A stretch of DNA of 64,000 nucleotides from Streptomyces roseolus (GTDB lineage Bacteria; Actinomycetota; Actinomycetes; Streptomycetales; Streptomycetaceae): positions 124,001 through 188,000 of the forward strand of contig NZ_BMTV01000013.1 of assembly GCF_014649855.1 (NCBI RefSeq), written 5' to 3'. Shown piece by piece: positions 57,148-64,000 of this stretch; the first letter of the stretch is position 1, and every line of letters starts with the position of its first letter. Both the position numbers and the translations under genes were made by a program. The notes below the pieces were generated by a model. That model was not told the DNA's origin, searched no databases, and was given only the letters and a program-made list of their open reading frames with translations.

Positions 57148-57176
57148 ACCCTACGAACCCTCCGGGAAGGCCACAA
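57148..57176 (-). promoter_or_regulatory. Promoter of the structured RNA
   Basis: On the minus strand TTGTGG (57176-57171), 17 nt, TAGGGT (57153-57148). The -10 box fits the Streptomyces HrdB consensus. The predicted start is near 57141. Confidence 0.55.
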
Positions 57177-57225
57177 GGGATTTGTTTTCCGCCCGGCGGA
57201 CGCGGCGCCCGGGCCGCGGCGGCCG

Positions 57226-57879
57226 TCAGGGGGCCAGGCGCTCCACCCGCCAGGAGCCGTCCTCCCGTACGTACCGCAGGCGGTCGTGGAGGCGGTTCTC
57301 GTGGCCCTGCCAGAACTCCACGGTCTCCGGGACGACCCGGAAGCCGCCCCACTCCGGGGGGACGGGGACCTGCTCGGAGTCGGGGTAGCGGGCGGCCAGC
57401 TCCTCGTACCGGGCGAGCAGCTCCTCGCGGGAGGCGATGACGGAGGACTGCTCGCTCGCCCAGGCGCCCAGCTGGGAGCCGTGCGGGCGGGTGCGGAAGT
57501 AGGCGGCGGTCTCGTCGCGGCCGGTGCGGGCGGCGCGGCCGGTGACGATCACCTGGCGGGCCAGCGGGTGCCAGGGGAAGAGCAGCGAGACGCAGGGGTT
57601 GGCGGCCAGCTCGGTGCCCTTGCGGGAGCCGTAGTTGGTGAAGAAGACGAAGCCGGCGTCGTCGTAGTGCTTCAGCAGGACCGTGCGGGAGGAGGGGCGG
57701 CCGTCGGGGGTGGCGGTCGAGACGACCATGGCGTTCGGCTCGTGGATCGCCGGGCTGGCGGCGGTCTCCTTGAACCAGGACGCGAACTGCCGGATCGGAT
57801 CGGGGGCGAGATCGGCCGCGGTCAGTTCCTTGGTGCGGTACTGCTCGCGCATGGCGGCGGGGTCCAGGGCGTCGGTCAC
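57226..57879 (-). CDS. pdxH: Pyridoxamine 5'-phosphate oxidase
   Basis: GTG 57879 follows AGGATGA and gives 217 aa (TDALDPAAMREQYRTKELTA). Family motifs are complete: DPIRQFASWFKE, STATPDGRPSSRTVLLKHYD, FFTNYGSRKGTELAANP, VIVTGRAARTGRDETAAYF, HGSQLGAWASEQSSVIASRE, EFWQGHENRLHDRLRY. It uses FMN to oxidise PNP and PMP to pyridoxal phosphate in the cytoplasm. The divergent neighbour is citrate synthase 2, as in S. coelicolor. Confidence 0.97.
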   Translation of the reverse strand: MTDALDPAAMREQYRTKELTAADLAPDPIRQFASWFKETAASPAIHEPNAMVVSTATPDGRPSSRTVLLKHYDDAGFVFFTNYGSRKGTELAANPCVSLLFPWHPLARQVIVTGRAARTGRDETAAYFRTRPHGSQLGAWASEQSSVIASREELLARYEELAARYPDSEQVPVPPEWGGFRVVPETVEFWQGHENRLHDRLRYVREDGSWRVERLAP

Positions 57880-58076
57880 GGGGTCATCCTGCCGCAGCGC
57901 CCCAGTGTGCCCAGCACGGCGGGGCGCCAATCCTTCGTCGCCGGTTCGGCGCAGTGTGCCGGATGTCACGCTTCCCCGCATCATCGGAACCGTACAGACT
58001 CTTCGGCTGGACGACTGTTGAGTTTCTCCAGCCGCCGCCGTTCGGTTGATCGATCATCGATAGAAGGAGCCGCCTG

Positions 58077-59177
58077 ATGTCCGAGTTCGTACCGGGCCTC
58101 GAAGGAGTCGTCGCGTTCGAGACCGAGATCGCCGAACCCGACAAGGAAGGCGGCGCGCTCCGCTACCGCGGGGTCGACATCGAGGACCTCGTCGGCCACG
58201 TCTCCTTCGGCAACGTGTGGGGCCTCCTCGTCGACGGCGCCTTCAACCCCGGTCTGCCGGCCGCCGAGCCCTTCCCGATCCCGGTCCACTCCGGCGACAT
58301 CCGGGTCGACGTCCAGTCCGCGCTCGCCATGCTCGCGCCCGTCTGGGGCCTCAAGCCCCTCCTCGACATCTCCGCCGACCAGGCCCGCGACGACCTCGCC
58401 CGCGCCGCCGTCATGGCCCTCTCCTACGTCGCCCAGTCCGCGCGCGGCCAGGGCCTGCCGATGGTCCCGCAGAGCGAGATCGACAAGGCCGAGTCCGTCG
58501 TCGAGCGGTTCATGATCCGCTGGCGCGGCGAGCCCGACCCGAAGCACGTCAAGGCCGTCGACGCGTACTGGACCTCGGCCGCCGAGCACGGCATGAACGC
58601 CTCCACCTTCACCGCCCGCGTCATCGCCTCCACCGGCGCCGACGTGGCCGCCGCCCTCTCCGGCGCCGTCGGCGCCATGTCCGGCCCGCTGCACGGCGGC
58701 GCGCCCTCCCGCGTCCTCGGCATGATCGAGGAGATCGAGCGGACCGGCGACGCGACGGCGTACGTCAAGCAGGCCCTCGACAAGGGCGAGCGCCTGATGG
58801 GCTTCGGCCACCGCGTCTACCGCGCCGAGGACCCCCGCGCCCGGGTCCTGCGCCGCACGGCGAAGGAGCTGGACGCCCCGCGCTACGAGGTGGCCGCCGC
58901 GCTGGAGAAGGCCGCCCTGGAGGAGCTGCACAACCGCCGTCCGGACCGGATCCTCGCCACGAACGTCGAGTTCTGGGCGGCGATCGTGCTGGACTTCGCC
59001 GAGGTCCCGGCGCACATGTTCACGTCGATGTTCAGCTGCGCCCGTACGGCCGGCTGGTCGGCGCACATCCTGGAGCAGAAGCGCACCGGCCGCCTGGTCC
59101 GCCCGTCGGCCCGCTACACGGGCCCCGGCCGGCGGGACCCGCGCGAGATCGAGGGCTACGCGGACATCGCGGGCTGA
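58077..59177 (+). CDS. Citrate synthase 2
   Basis: ATG 58077 follows AAGGAG. The 366-aa protein is a short-form type II citrate synthase with the substrate and catalytic regions LHGGAPSRVLGMIEEI and GFGHRVYRAEDPRARVL (catalytic His) and the acidic residue in AAIVLDFAEVPAHMF. It condenses acetyl-CoA (or propionyl-CoA in related enzymes) with oxaloacetate. It corresponds to the second citrate synthase gene of Streptomyces. Confidence 0.96.
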   Translation: MSEFVPGLEGVVAFETEIAEPDKEGGALRYRGVDIEDLVGHVSFGNVWGLLVDGAFNPGLPAAEPFPIPVHSGDIRVDVQSALAMLAPVWGLKPLLDISADQARDDLARAAVMALSYVAQSARGQGLPMVPQSEIDKAESVVERFMIRWRGEPDPKHVKAVDAYWTSAAEHGMNASTFTARVIASTGADVAAALSGAVGAMSGPLHGGAPSRVLGMIEEIERTGDATAYVKQALDKGERLMGFGHRVYRAEDPRARVLRRTAKELDAPRYEVAAALEKAALEELHNRRPDRILATNVEFWAAIVLDFAEVPAHMFTSMFSCARTAGWSAHILEQKRTGRLVRPSARYTGPGRRDPREIEGYADIAG

Positions 59178-59182
59178 ACGTC

Positions 59183-60241
59183 CTAGGCCGGGAAGTCCCG
59201 GCCGTGGAGGAGGAGGTCCGCGTGGTGGCGCGCCGCGACCAGCGGGTGCGCGCGGACCTTCCCCTTCAGCTCGTTGCGGCCGTACTCGGCGAACATCGGG
59301 TTCGCCGGGTCGGCCGTCACTCCCGGCGCGCGGTCCGCGTACGCGAAGTCGAGCGGGGCGATCCGGGCGTCGAGCCGCGGGTTGTAGAAGAACGGGACGG
59401 AGAACCGTTCCGTCGCACCGGGCGGGGAGACGACCCGGTGGTTGGTGGCGATCAGATAGCCGTTCGTCGCGACTTCGAGGAGCTCACCGAGGTTGACGAC
59501 GAAGGCACCGGGCAGCGGCGGCACGTCGTGGAACCGCCCGTCCTCCCGCTGCACCTGGAGCCCGCCGACCTGGTCCTGGAGCAGCAGGGTCAGGAAGCCG
59601 TAGTCCTTGTGGGCGCCGACGCCCTGGTCGTCGCCCTCGCCGCTGCTGCCCGGGTAGCGCACCAGCTTGAGGTGCGGGTGGGCGCGGGGCCCGAAGATGT
59701 CGGCGTAGAAGTCCGCGCGCGCGCCGATCGAGGCGAGCAGCTCCCGCAGCAGCTTCTCGGCGACGCCGCTGAGCCGGTCGATCCAGTGCAGCGCGGCCGT
59801 ACGCAGCTCCGGCAGGGCCTCGGGCCACTGGTTGGGGCCCTGCAGCCACCAGTACGGCGGCTCCCACGGCGCGGGCGCGCGGGCGGGGCGCTCGGCGCCG
59901 ATGTCGAGCTGGTCGCGCCAGTCGCGGGCGCCCTGGGTGCGCTCGTCGCCGACGCGGGTGTAGCCGCGGAAGTGCGGCGAGTTCAGGTTGTCGATCGCGA
60001 GCCGGTCCGCCTCGGGGAGGGCGAAGAAGGCGTGCATGGCGTCGGTGAGCGCCCGGGTCTCCTCCTCGGTCACGCCGTGTCCGACCAGCTGGAAGAAGCC
60101 CACGTCGTGGGCGGCGGAATGAAGCTGGGCGTGGAGCAGCCGACGGGCGTCGGGGCCGCGGTCGGCGGCGGAGAGGTCGACGATCGGGAGCTGCGAGGCG
60201 TAGGAGGCGGTGAGGGGGGCGGTGGTGGCGCTGAGGCTCAT
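59183..60241 (-). CDS. 2-oxoglutarate/Fe(II)-dependent oxygenase, isopenicillin-N-synthase family
   Basis: The 352-aa protein has a DIOX_N domain (LPIVDLSAADRGPDARRLLH, FFQLVGHGVTEEE) and the 2OG-Fe(II) core. The iron ligands are in GAHKDYGFLTLL (H and D, near residue 210) and NHRVVSP (near 266), with the 2OG-binding RFSVPFF. The substrate is unknown. A leaderless leader ORF with a cysteine-attenuator look lies 123 bp upstream. No good Shine-Dalgarno sequence precedes the start. Confidence 0.92.
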   Translation of the reverse strand: MSLSATTAPLTASYASQLPIVDLSAADRGPDARRLLHAQLHSAAHDVGFFQLVGHGVTEEETRALTDAMHAFFALPEADRLAIDNLNSPHFRGYTRVGDERTQGARDWRDQLDIGAERPARAPAPWEPPYWWLQGPNQWPEALPELRTAALHWIDRLSGVAEKLLRELLASIGARADFYADIFGPRAHPHLKLVRYPGSSGEGDDQGVGAHKDYGFLTLLLQDQVGGLQVQREDGRFHDVPPLPGAFVVNLGELLEVATNGYLIATNHRVVSPPGATERFSVPFFYNPRLDARIAPLDFAYADRAPGVTADPANPMFAEYGRNELKGKVRAHPLVAARHHADLLLHGRDFPA

Positions 60242-60363
60242 GGGTGCGTCCGCGGGGGTACGGGTCCCGGGGCGGCCGCCGGGGTGGGGCGGGGGCCACG
60301 GGTGCCGGTCGACAGGGGTCGGATGGGGGACCCCGCGGGGCGGAAGGGTGGGCGCCCCTGGGG

Positions 60364-60438
60364 TCAGGCGGCGCGGCGACAGCCCATGCTCGTGACGCGG
60401 ACGAAGTCCACGTGGCGGCGGCGAACGAGCAGGGGCAT
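60364..60438 (-). CDS. Putative leader peptide (24 aa) with RRHVD motif and a Cys near the end
   Basis: The small frame contains RRRHVDFVRV and, near its C-terminus, MGC. This is the pattern of the short actinobacterial leader peptides ahead of sulfur- and cysteine-linked genes. TACGCT lies 6 nt before the ATG, so the RNA is probably leaderless. It precedes the oxygenase gene in the same direction by 123 bp and could control it by translational attenuation. Confidence 0.6.
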   Translation of the reverse strand: MPLLVRRRHVDFVRVTSMGCRRAA

Positions 60439-60444
60439 GCGACC

Positions 60445-60450
60445 AGCGTA
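60445..60450 (-). promoter_or_regulatory. Leaderless -10 box (TACGCT) of the leader ORF
   Basis: On the minus strand TACGCT, 6 nt, then ATG 60438. No clear -35 is visible. The remainder of the gene-free stretch 60451-60755 shows only the GC-rich divergent promoter region of the metalloprotease gene. Confidence 0.5.
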
Positions 60451-60755
60451 CTGCGCCCGCCCCCTTTCACCTGTGGCCCGCGCCACACCCGCCGACGGCG
60501 CCGCCCGGTCGCTCCGGCCGCGGGTGCCGCGCCGCCGTTCCGTCGCGGGCACACGTTCCGCCGGGGGTCCCCTGCGGGACGCCTGACCACAGGGGCGGCG
60601 GAGGCTCGCGGTGCCGCGCGTGTGGGGCGGGTCACAGGGGAGGGCGGGGGCGGAGGCTGTTCAGGGTGGGGGGCGGTGCGTAAGGATCGGCGCCTCGCAT
60701 GTCACGCGCATGCCAATCGTCTCGTTGTCGCGCCCGCGCGCAGGAGGATGTCCCG

Positions 60756-61799
60756 ATGCCCATGACCGCTCGTCGCACGCCCCGCCGCCTCCTCGCCGTC
60801 GCCGTCGGCGCACTGGCCGTCGCCGGGGCGCTGGTCCCCTCGCCCGGCGCCACCGCCGCGTCCGCGCCGCAGGGCCGGGTCTTCATGGTCAACCCCGTGC
60901 AGGCCACCGGCGACCAGGGCCTCGTCGACCGCAAGGACGCGGCCGGCGACGTCCCCGCCTCCGCCTACGCCCTCGCGACCCTCCGGAACCTCGACGCGAG
61001 CGGCGGGCTGTCCGGGAAGTGGGTCAGCGTCCGCTCCGAGACCGGCAAGCCCGCGTCGGTCGCGGACGCCGCCTCGTACGACCGCTCCGACGACGAGTTC
61101 GAGCAGGTCATGGCGTACTTCTGGGTCAACGAGGGCCAGGAGTACCTGCAGAGCCTCGGCTTCGGCAGCGAACTGCCCGGCGCCAACGACCGCGTCCAGC
61201 CCGTCCGGCTCAACCAGTGGGGCGCCGACAACTCCTACTTCACCGACAAGAAGGCCGAGATCCGCTTCGGCAAGGGCGGCGTCGACGACGCCGAGGACGC
61301 GGAGGTCATCCTCCACGAGTACGGCCACGCCGTGCACCACGCCCAGGTCCCCGGCTTCGGCACCTCCACCGAGGCCGGCGCGATCGGCGAGGCCTTCGGC
61401 GACTACCTCGCCGTCGCCGTCGGCAACCACGCCGTACGGAAGTACGGCTGGCCCATGAAGGCCGAGGAGGCCTGCGTCGCCGACTGGGACGCCACCGGCT
61501 ACTCCGCCGCCCCGCACTGCCTGCGCCGCCTCGACGGCACCAAGACCTACGCCGACCGCGAGGGCGAGGTCCACGCCGACGGCGAGATCTGGTCCCGCGC
61601 CCTCTTCGACGTCCGCAAGGCCCTCGGCGCCCGCACCGCCGACCGGATCATCGTGAACGCCCAGTTCGGCTTCGCCCCCGACACCTCCTTCGAGGCCGCG
61701 GCGCGGACGACCGTCGAGACCGCCCGGCGGATGTACGGCGCCGACGCCGAGGCCGCGGTGCGCGACGCCTTCCGGGCGCGGGAGATCCCCGGCGTCTGA
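60756..61799 (+). CDS. Secreted zinc metalloprotease (M36/M4-like, HEYGH)
   Basis: ATG 60756 follows AGGAGG (60742-60747) at 8 nt. The 347-aa protein has a signal peptide (LLAVAVGALAVAGALVPSPG). The catalytic motif HEYGHAVHH lies near residue 187, and a downstream Glu ligand region (GAIGEAFGDYLAVAVG) lies about 25 residues later. VMAYFWVNEGQEYLQSLGFG precedes it, as in fungalysin-like M36 proteins. It should be a secreted endopeptidase. It lacks the long propeptide of fungal enzymes. Confidence 0.92.
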   Translation: MPMTARRTPRRLLAVAVGALAVAGALVPSPGATAASAPQGRVFMVNPVQATGDQGLVDRKDAAGDVPASAYALATLRNLDASGGLSGKWVSVRSETGKPASVADAASYDRSDDEFEQVMAYFWVNEGQEYLQSLGFGSELPGANDRVQPVRLNQWGADNSYFTDKKAEIRFGKGGVDDAEDAEVILHEYGHAVHHAQVPGFGTSTEAGAIGEAFGDYLAVAVGNHAVRKYGWPMKAEEACVADWDATGYSAAPHCLRRLDGTKTYADREGEVHADGEIWSRALFDVRKALGARTADRIIVNAQFGFAPDTSFEAAARTTVETARRMYGADAEAAVRDAFRAREIPGV

Positions 61800-61845
61800 C
61801 GCCCGCGCGCCCCGGAGAGCGGCGGCCCGCCTCCCCGGGGGTCGC

Positions 61846-62463
61846 CTACCGCCCGTCCGTCAGCGCCTCGTCGATCAGGCGGGACCACTGGGCGACCACC
61901 CGGTCACGGCGGGTCGTGTCGTCCGTCAGGAGGGTCGCGAGGCCCAGGCCCCGGGCCATGTCCAGGAGGCCCTGGATGGTCTCGCGGACGCCGGGGCGCG
62001 ACTCGTCGGCACCGAGCAGTTCCACGGCGATCCGGTGGGACTCGCGGCCCACCCGCGCCTCCAGCTCGGTGACGCGGGCACGGAGCTGCTCCTCGTTCGA
62101 GGCCGCCACCCACAGCTGGAGGGCGGCCCGGAACAGCGGGCCGGTGAAGAGGCCGACGAGCGCGGCGACGGTCTGCGTCCGGTCGTCCGTCGGCAGCGCC
62201 CGCAGCGCCTGCGAACGCTCCTCCGCGACGTACTCGACCGCGGCCGTGAACAGGTCCTCGCGGGTCGGGAAGTGGTGCTGGGCCGCGCCGCGCGACACCC
62301 CCGCCCGTTCGGCCACCACGGCGACCGTCGACCCCGCCCAGCCGTGTTCGGCGAGGCAGGCCACCGCGGCCTCCAGGAGCCGCTGCCGCGTCACCCGGCT
62401 GCGGTCCTGCTTCGGCCCCCGGTCCGGAGGTCCGTCCTGTCGGGGTGCGGTCACAGCCGCCAT
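61846..62463 (-). CDS. TetR-family regulator
   Basis: The 205-aa protein has the HTH (RLLEAAVACLAEHGWAGSTV, ERAGVSRGAAQHHFPTREDL) and a C-terminal ligand domain. Its start overlaps the enoyl-CoA hydratase gene by 13 bp, so it is co-transcribed with the acyl-CoA genes upstream and probably regulates them in response to an acyl-CoA. Confidence 0.94.
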   Translation of the reverse strand: MAAVTAPRQDGPPDRGPKQDRSRVTRQRLLEAAVACLAEHGWAGSTVAVVAERAGVSRGAAQHHFPTREDLFTAAVEYVAEERSQALRALPTDDRTQTVAALVGLFTGPLFRAALQLWVAASNEEQLRARVTELEARVGRESHRIAVELLGADESRPGVRETIQGLLDMARGLGLATLLTDDTTRRDRVVAQWSRLIDEALTDGR

Positions 62464-63179
62464 TCGGGGTCCCGTCGTTCGAGGAAGGCCGTCATGCCCT
62501 CGCGCGCCTCGGCGGAGGCGAACAGCGTCGCCGATCGCTGCACCAGCTCCTCCGCGTCGCGCTCGAAGGCCTCCAGGACTCTAGCGGTGACCAGCCGTTT
62601 CGACTCGCGCAGGCCCTGCGGCGAACCCGCCCGCAGCCCGTCCAGGATCGCCCCCAGCTCCTCCTCCCCCGCGGTGACCAGTCCCATCGCCCGCGCCTCC
62701 GGGACACCGAACCGCTCGCCCGTCAGATAGTGGCGGGCCGCCGCGCGCGGCTCCAGCCTCGGCAGCAGGGTCAGCGAGATCACCGCCGGCGCCACCCCGA
62801 TCCGTACCTCCGTGAGCGCGAAGTCCGCCCCCTCCCCCGCCACCACGACGTCGCAGGCGCCGAGCAGCCCGAGACCGCCCGCGCGGGCCCGGCCGCCGGC
62901 CCTGACGTGCCCGACGACCGGCTTCGGCAGCTCCACCACCTGCCGGAGCAGGTCCACGAAGGCGTACGGGCTCGGCGGCGCCTTCAGGTCCGCGCCCGCG
63001 CTGAACGTGGAGCCCGTGTGCGTGAGCACCACCGCCCGCACGGCCGGGTCCTTCCCGGCCGTCGCGAGCGCCTCGGCGAGCTCGGTGACGAGCGCGGCCG
63101 AGAGGGCGTTGCGGGTGTCCGGGGAGTCGAGCGCGAGGGTCGTGACGCCCCGCTCCTCGGTGACGGCGATCAGACTCAT
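62451..63179 (-). CDS. Enoyl-CoA hydratase/isomerase-family protein
   Basis: ATG 63179 follows GAGGGAA. The 242-aa crotonase-fold protein has the CoA pocket (TGSTFSAGADLKAPPSPYAF) and the second oxyanion region (RAGGLGLLGACDVVVAGEGA). The EEIRIG-type region reads LTEVRIGVAPAVISL. It lies between a CoA ligase gene and a TetR gene in one operon and hydrates or isomerises an acyl-CoA. The locus corresponds to S. coelicolor SCO4384. Confidence 0.93.
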   Translation of the reverse strand: MSLIAVTEERGVTTLALDSPDTRNALSAALVTELAEALATAGKDPAVRAVVLTHTGSTFSAGADLKAPPSPYAFVDLLRQVVELPKPVVGHVRAGGRARAGGLGLLGACDVVVAGEGADFALTEVRIGVAPAVISLTLLPRLEPRAAARHYLTGERFGVPEARAMGLVTAGEEELGAILDGLRAGSPQGLRESKRLVTARVLEAFERDAEELVQRSATLFASAEAREGMTAFLERRDPEWRL

Positions 63180-63246
63180 GGGATTCCCTCGACTCTCTCG
63201 GCTCGTACTCACATGCGACTTCCGCTTCTGCCCCCGCTGTCCGGGC

Positions 63247-64000
63247 TCAGCGGTCCCGCAGCTCGCGCCGCAGGATCTTCCCCGAGGCCGCCCTGGGGAC
63301 CGCGTCGATGAACTCGACGGCCCTGACCCGCTTGTACGGGGCGACCCGCGCGGCCACGTGCGTCATGACGTCCTCGGCGGTCAGCCCGGCCGCGTCCGGC
63401 TGCCGCACCACGAACGCCTTCGGGATCTCCGCCCCCTCCGCGTCCGTCACCCCGATGACGGCAGCGTCGGCGACCCCCTCGTGGGTGAGGAGGAGCGCCT
63501 CCAGCTCGGCCGGGGCGACCTGGAAGCCCTTGTACTTGATCAGTTCCTTCACCCGGTCGACGACGTACAGCCAGCCGTCCGCGTCGACCCGCCCGACGTC
63601 GCCGGTGTGCACCCACCCGTCGGCGTCGATCATCTCGGCGGTGGCCTCCGGCCGTCCCAGGTACCCCTTCATCACCTGCGGCCCGCGGATGGCGATCTCG
63701 CCCTCCTCCCCCGCCGCCGCGTCCTTCGCCGGGTCGTCGAGGGAGAGGATCCGCATCTCGGTCGAGGGCAGCAGCCTGCCGACGGTACCGGGCGGCGGGT
63801 TCTCGGCGCTCAGCGGAGTGACGTGCGTGCCCGGCGACAGCTCGGTCATGCCGTACGCCTGCCGGACCGGGGGCAGCCCGAGCCGCGCCGAGCACGCCGC
63901 CGCGAGCGCCGCGTCGAGCGGGGCGGCCGCGCTGACGATGTACTCCAGCGAGGACAGGTCGTACGAGGCGACCGCCGGGTGCTTGGCGAGCGCGAGGACG
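63247..64000 (-). CDS. 4-coumarate-CoA-ligase-like AMP-dependent ligase (5' end outside window)
   Basis: About 250 C-terminal residues are visible. They contain YGMTELSPG, the hinge region GWVHTGDVGRVDADGWLYVV, KELIKYKGFQVAPAELEALL and the catalytic Lys motif PRAASGKILRRELRDR. The frame is open to the right window edge (LEYIVSAAAPL). The enzyme activates a carboxylic acid to its CoA ester, feeding the downstream hydratase. It corresponds to SCO4383. Confidence 0.94.
   Translation of the reverse strand, partial: VLALAKHPAVASYDLSSLEYIVSAAAPLDAALAAACSARLGLPPVRQAYGMTELSPGTHVTPLSAENPPPGTVGRLLPSTEMRILSLDDPAKDAAAGEEGEIAIRGPQVMKGYLGRPEATAEMIDADGWVHTGDVGRVDADGWLYVVDRVKELIKYKGFQVAPAELEALLLTHEGVADAAVIGVTDAEGAEIPKAFVVRQPDAAGLTAEDVMTHVAARVAPYKRVRAVEFIDAVPRAASGKILRRELRDR

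Noticed and set aside
60244..60765. Plus-strand frame over the leader ORF region
   Set aside because: It is Gly/Arg/Ala low complexity, without start signals, and opposite the better-supported leader peptide.
1..64000. tRNA or rRNA genes, integrase, transposase or attachment sites
   Set aside because: None was recognised on either strand. The scarred regions show deletion but no mobile-element genes.

Overview
The base composition (well over 70% GC, third codon positions almost always G or C), the frequent GTG and TTG starts, the ATP-binding/XRE/DUF397 gene trios and the recognisable products (DmdR1, an NsdA-like regulator, an SCO4402-family protein) point to a Streptomyces chromosome. Several genes in the right two thirds (purU, the SCO4402-family gene, dmdR1, a SIS gene, citrate synthase 2, pdxH, an enoyl-CoA hydratase and a 4-coumarate-CoA-ligase-like gene) match, from memory, the gene content of the SCO438x-SCO440x part of S. 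coelicolor. The window therefore looks like ordinary chromosome with locally scarred stretches, not a mobile island.

Positions 1-10944 hold a tandem array of secreted FG-GAP/VCBS-repeat proteins in every stage of internal deletion: three full-length genes (755, 708 and 754 aa), two shortened genes (416 and 286 aa), two remnants made of a signal peptide joined to a C-terminal tail, a headless remnant, and one gene cut by the window edge. Three transcription units in the array share an ECF-sigma-like promoter (TACAACC-N16-RGTC), each followed at the presumed transcript 5' end by a perfect 12-13 bp hairpin whose sequence differs each time.

Positions 10948-17500 carry regulators (anti-sigma-type ATPase, XRE, DUF397), a Ser/Thr kinase with a ricin-like ectodomain, and a lipoprotein/DUF1023 hydrolase/small helical protein operon. 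From 17.6 to 29.7 kb intact genes (FAD monooxygenase, two MFS transporters, a GlxA-type regulator, ATPase and STAS regulators) alternate with wreckage of an acyl-CoA or steroid-type catabolic cluster. The wreckage comprises a DUF35 fragment, a Zn-alcohol-dehydrogenase fragment with two frameshifts, an MFS tail, half a cyclase, an in-frame amidohydrolase::acyl-CoA-dehydrogenase fusion and an AMP-ligase lacking its core. Three CTGAY-N5-GTCAG operator-like sites lie beside these remnants. An ECF sigma gene here has a nonsense codon inside its region-4 helix-turn-helix.

From 29.7 to 64 kb the content is mostly housekeeping and regulatory: an anti-sigma/MDMPI protein, purU, an SCO4402-family protein, a substrate-binding lipoprotein, an NsdA-like regulator, a primase/polymerase-domain protein, two ABC exporters (one beside a NarL-type two-component system), two further secreted repeat proteins of a second type, dmdR1 and a SIS protein behind a DasR-like site, pdxH, citrate synthase 2, a 2OG-Fe(II) oxygenase behind a leaderless cysteine-type leader ORF, a zinc metalloprotease, a TetR regulator, an enoyl-CoA hydratase and a CoA ligase running off the right edge.

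The most unusual non-coding element is a compact autonomous unit at about 56932-57176 on the minus strand. It has a promoter, a Shine-Dalgarno sequence complementary to the last 15 or so bases of 16S rRNA, a 12-codon ORF, nested stems and a terminator, with no gene downstream on that strand.
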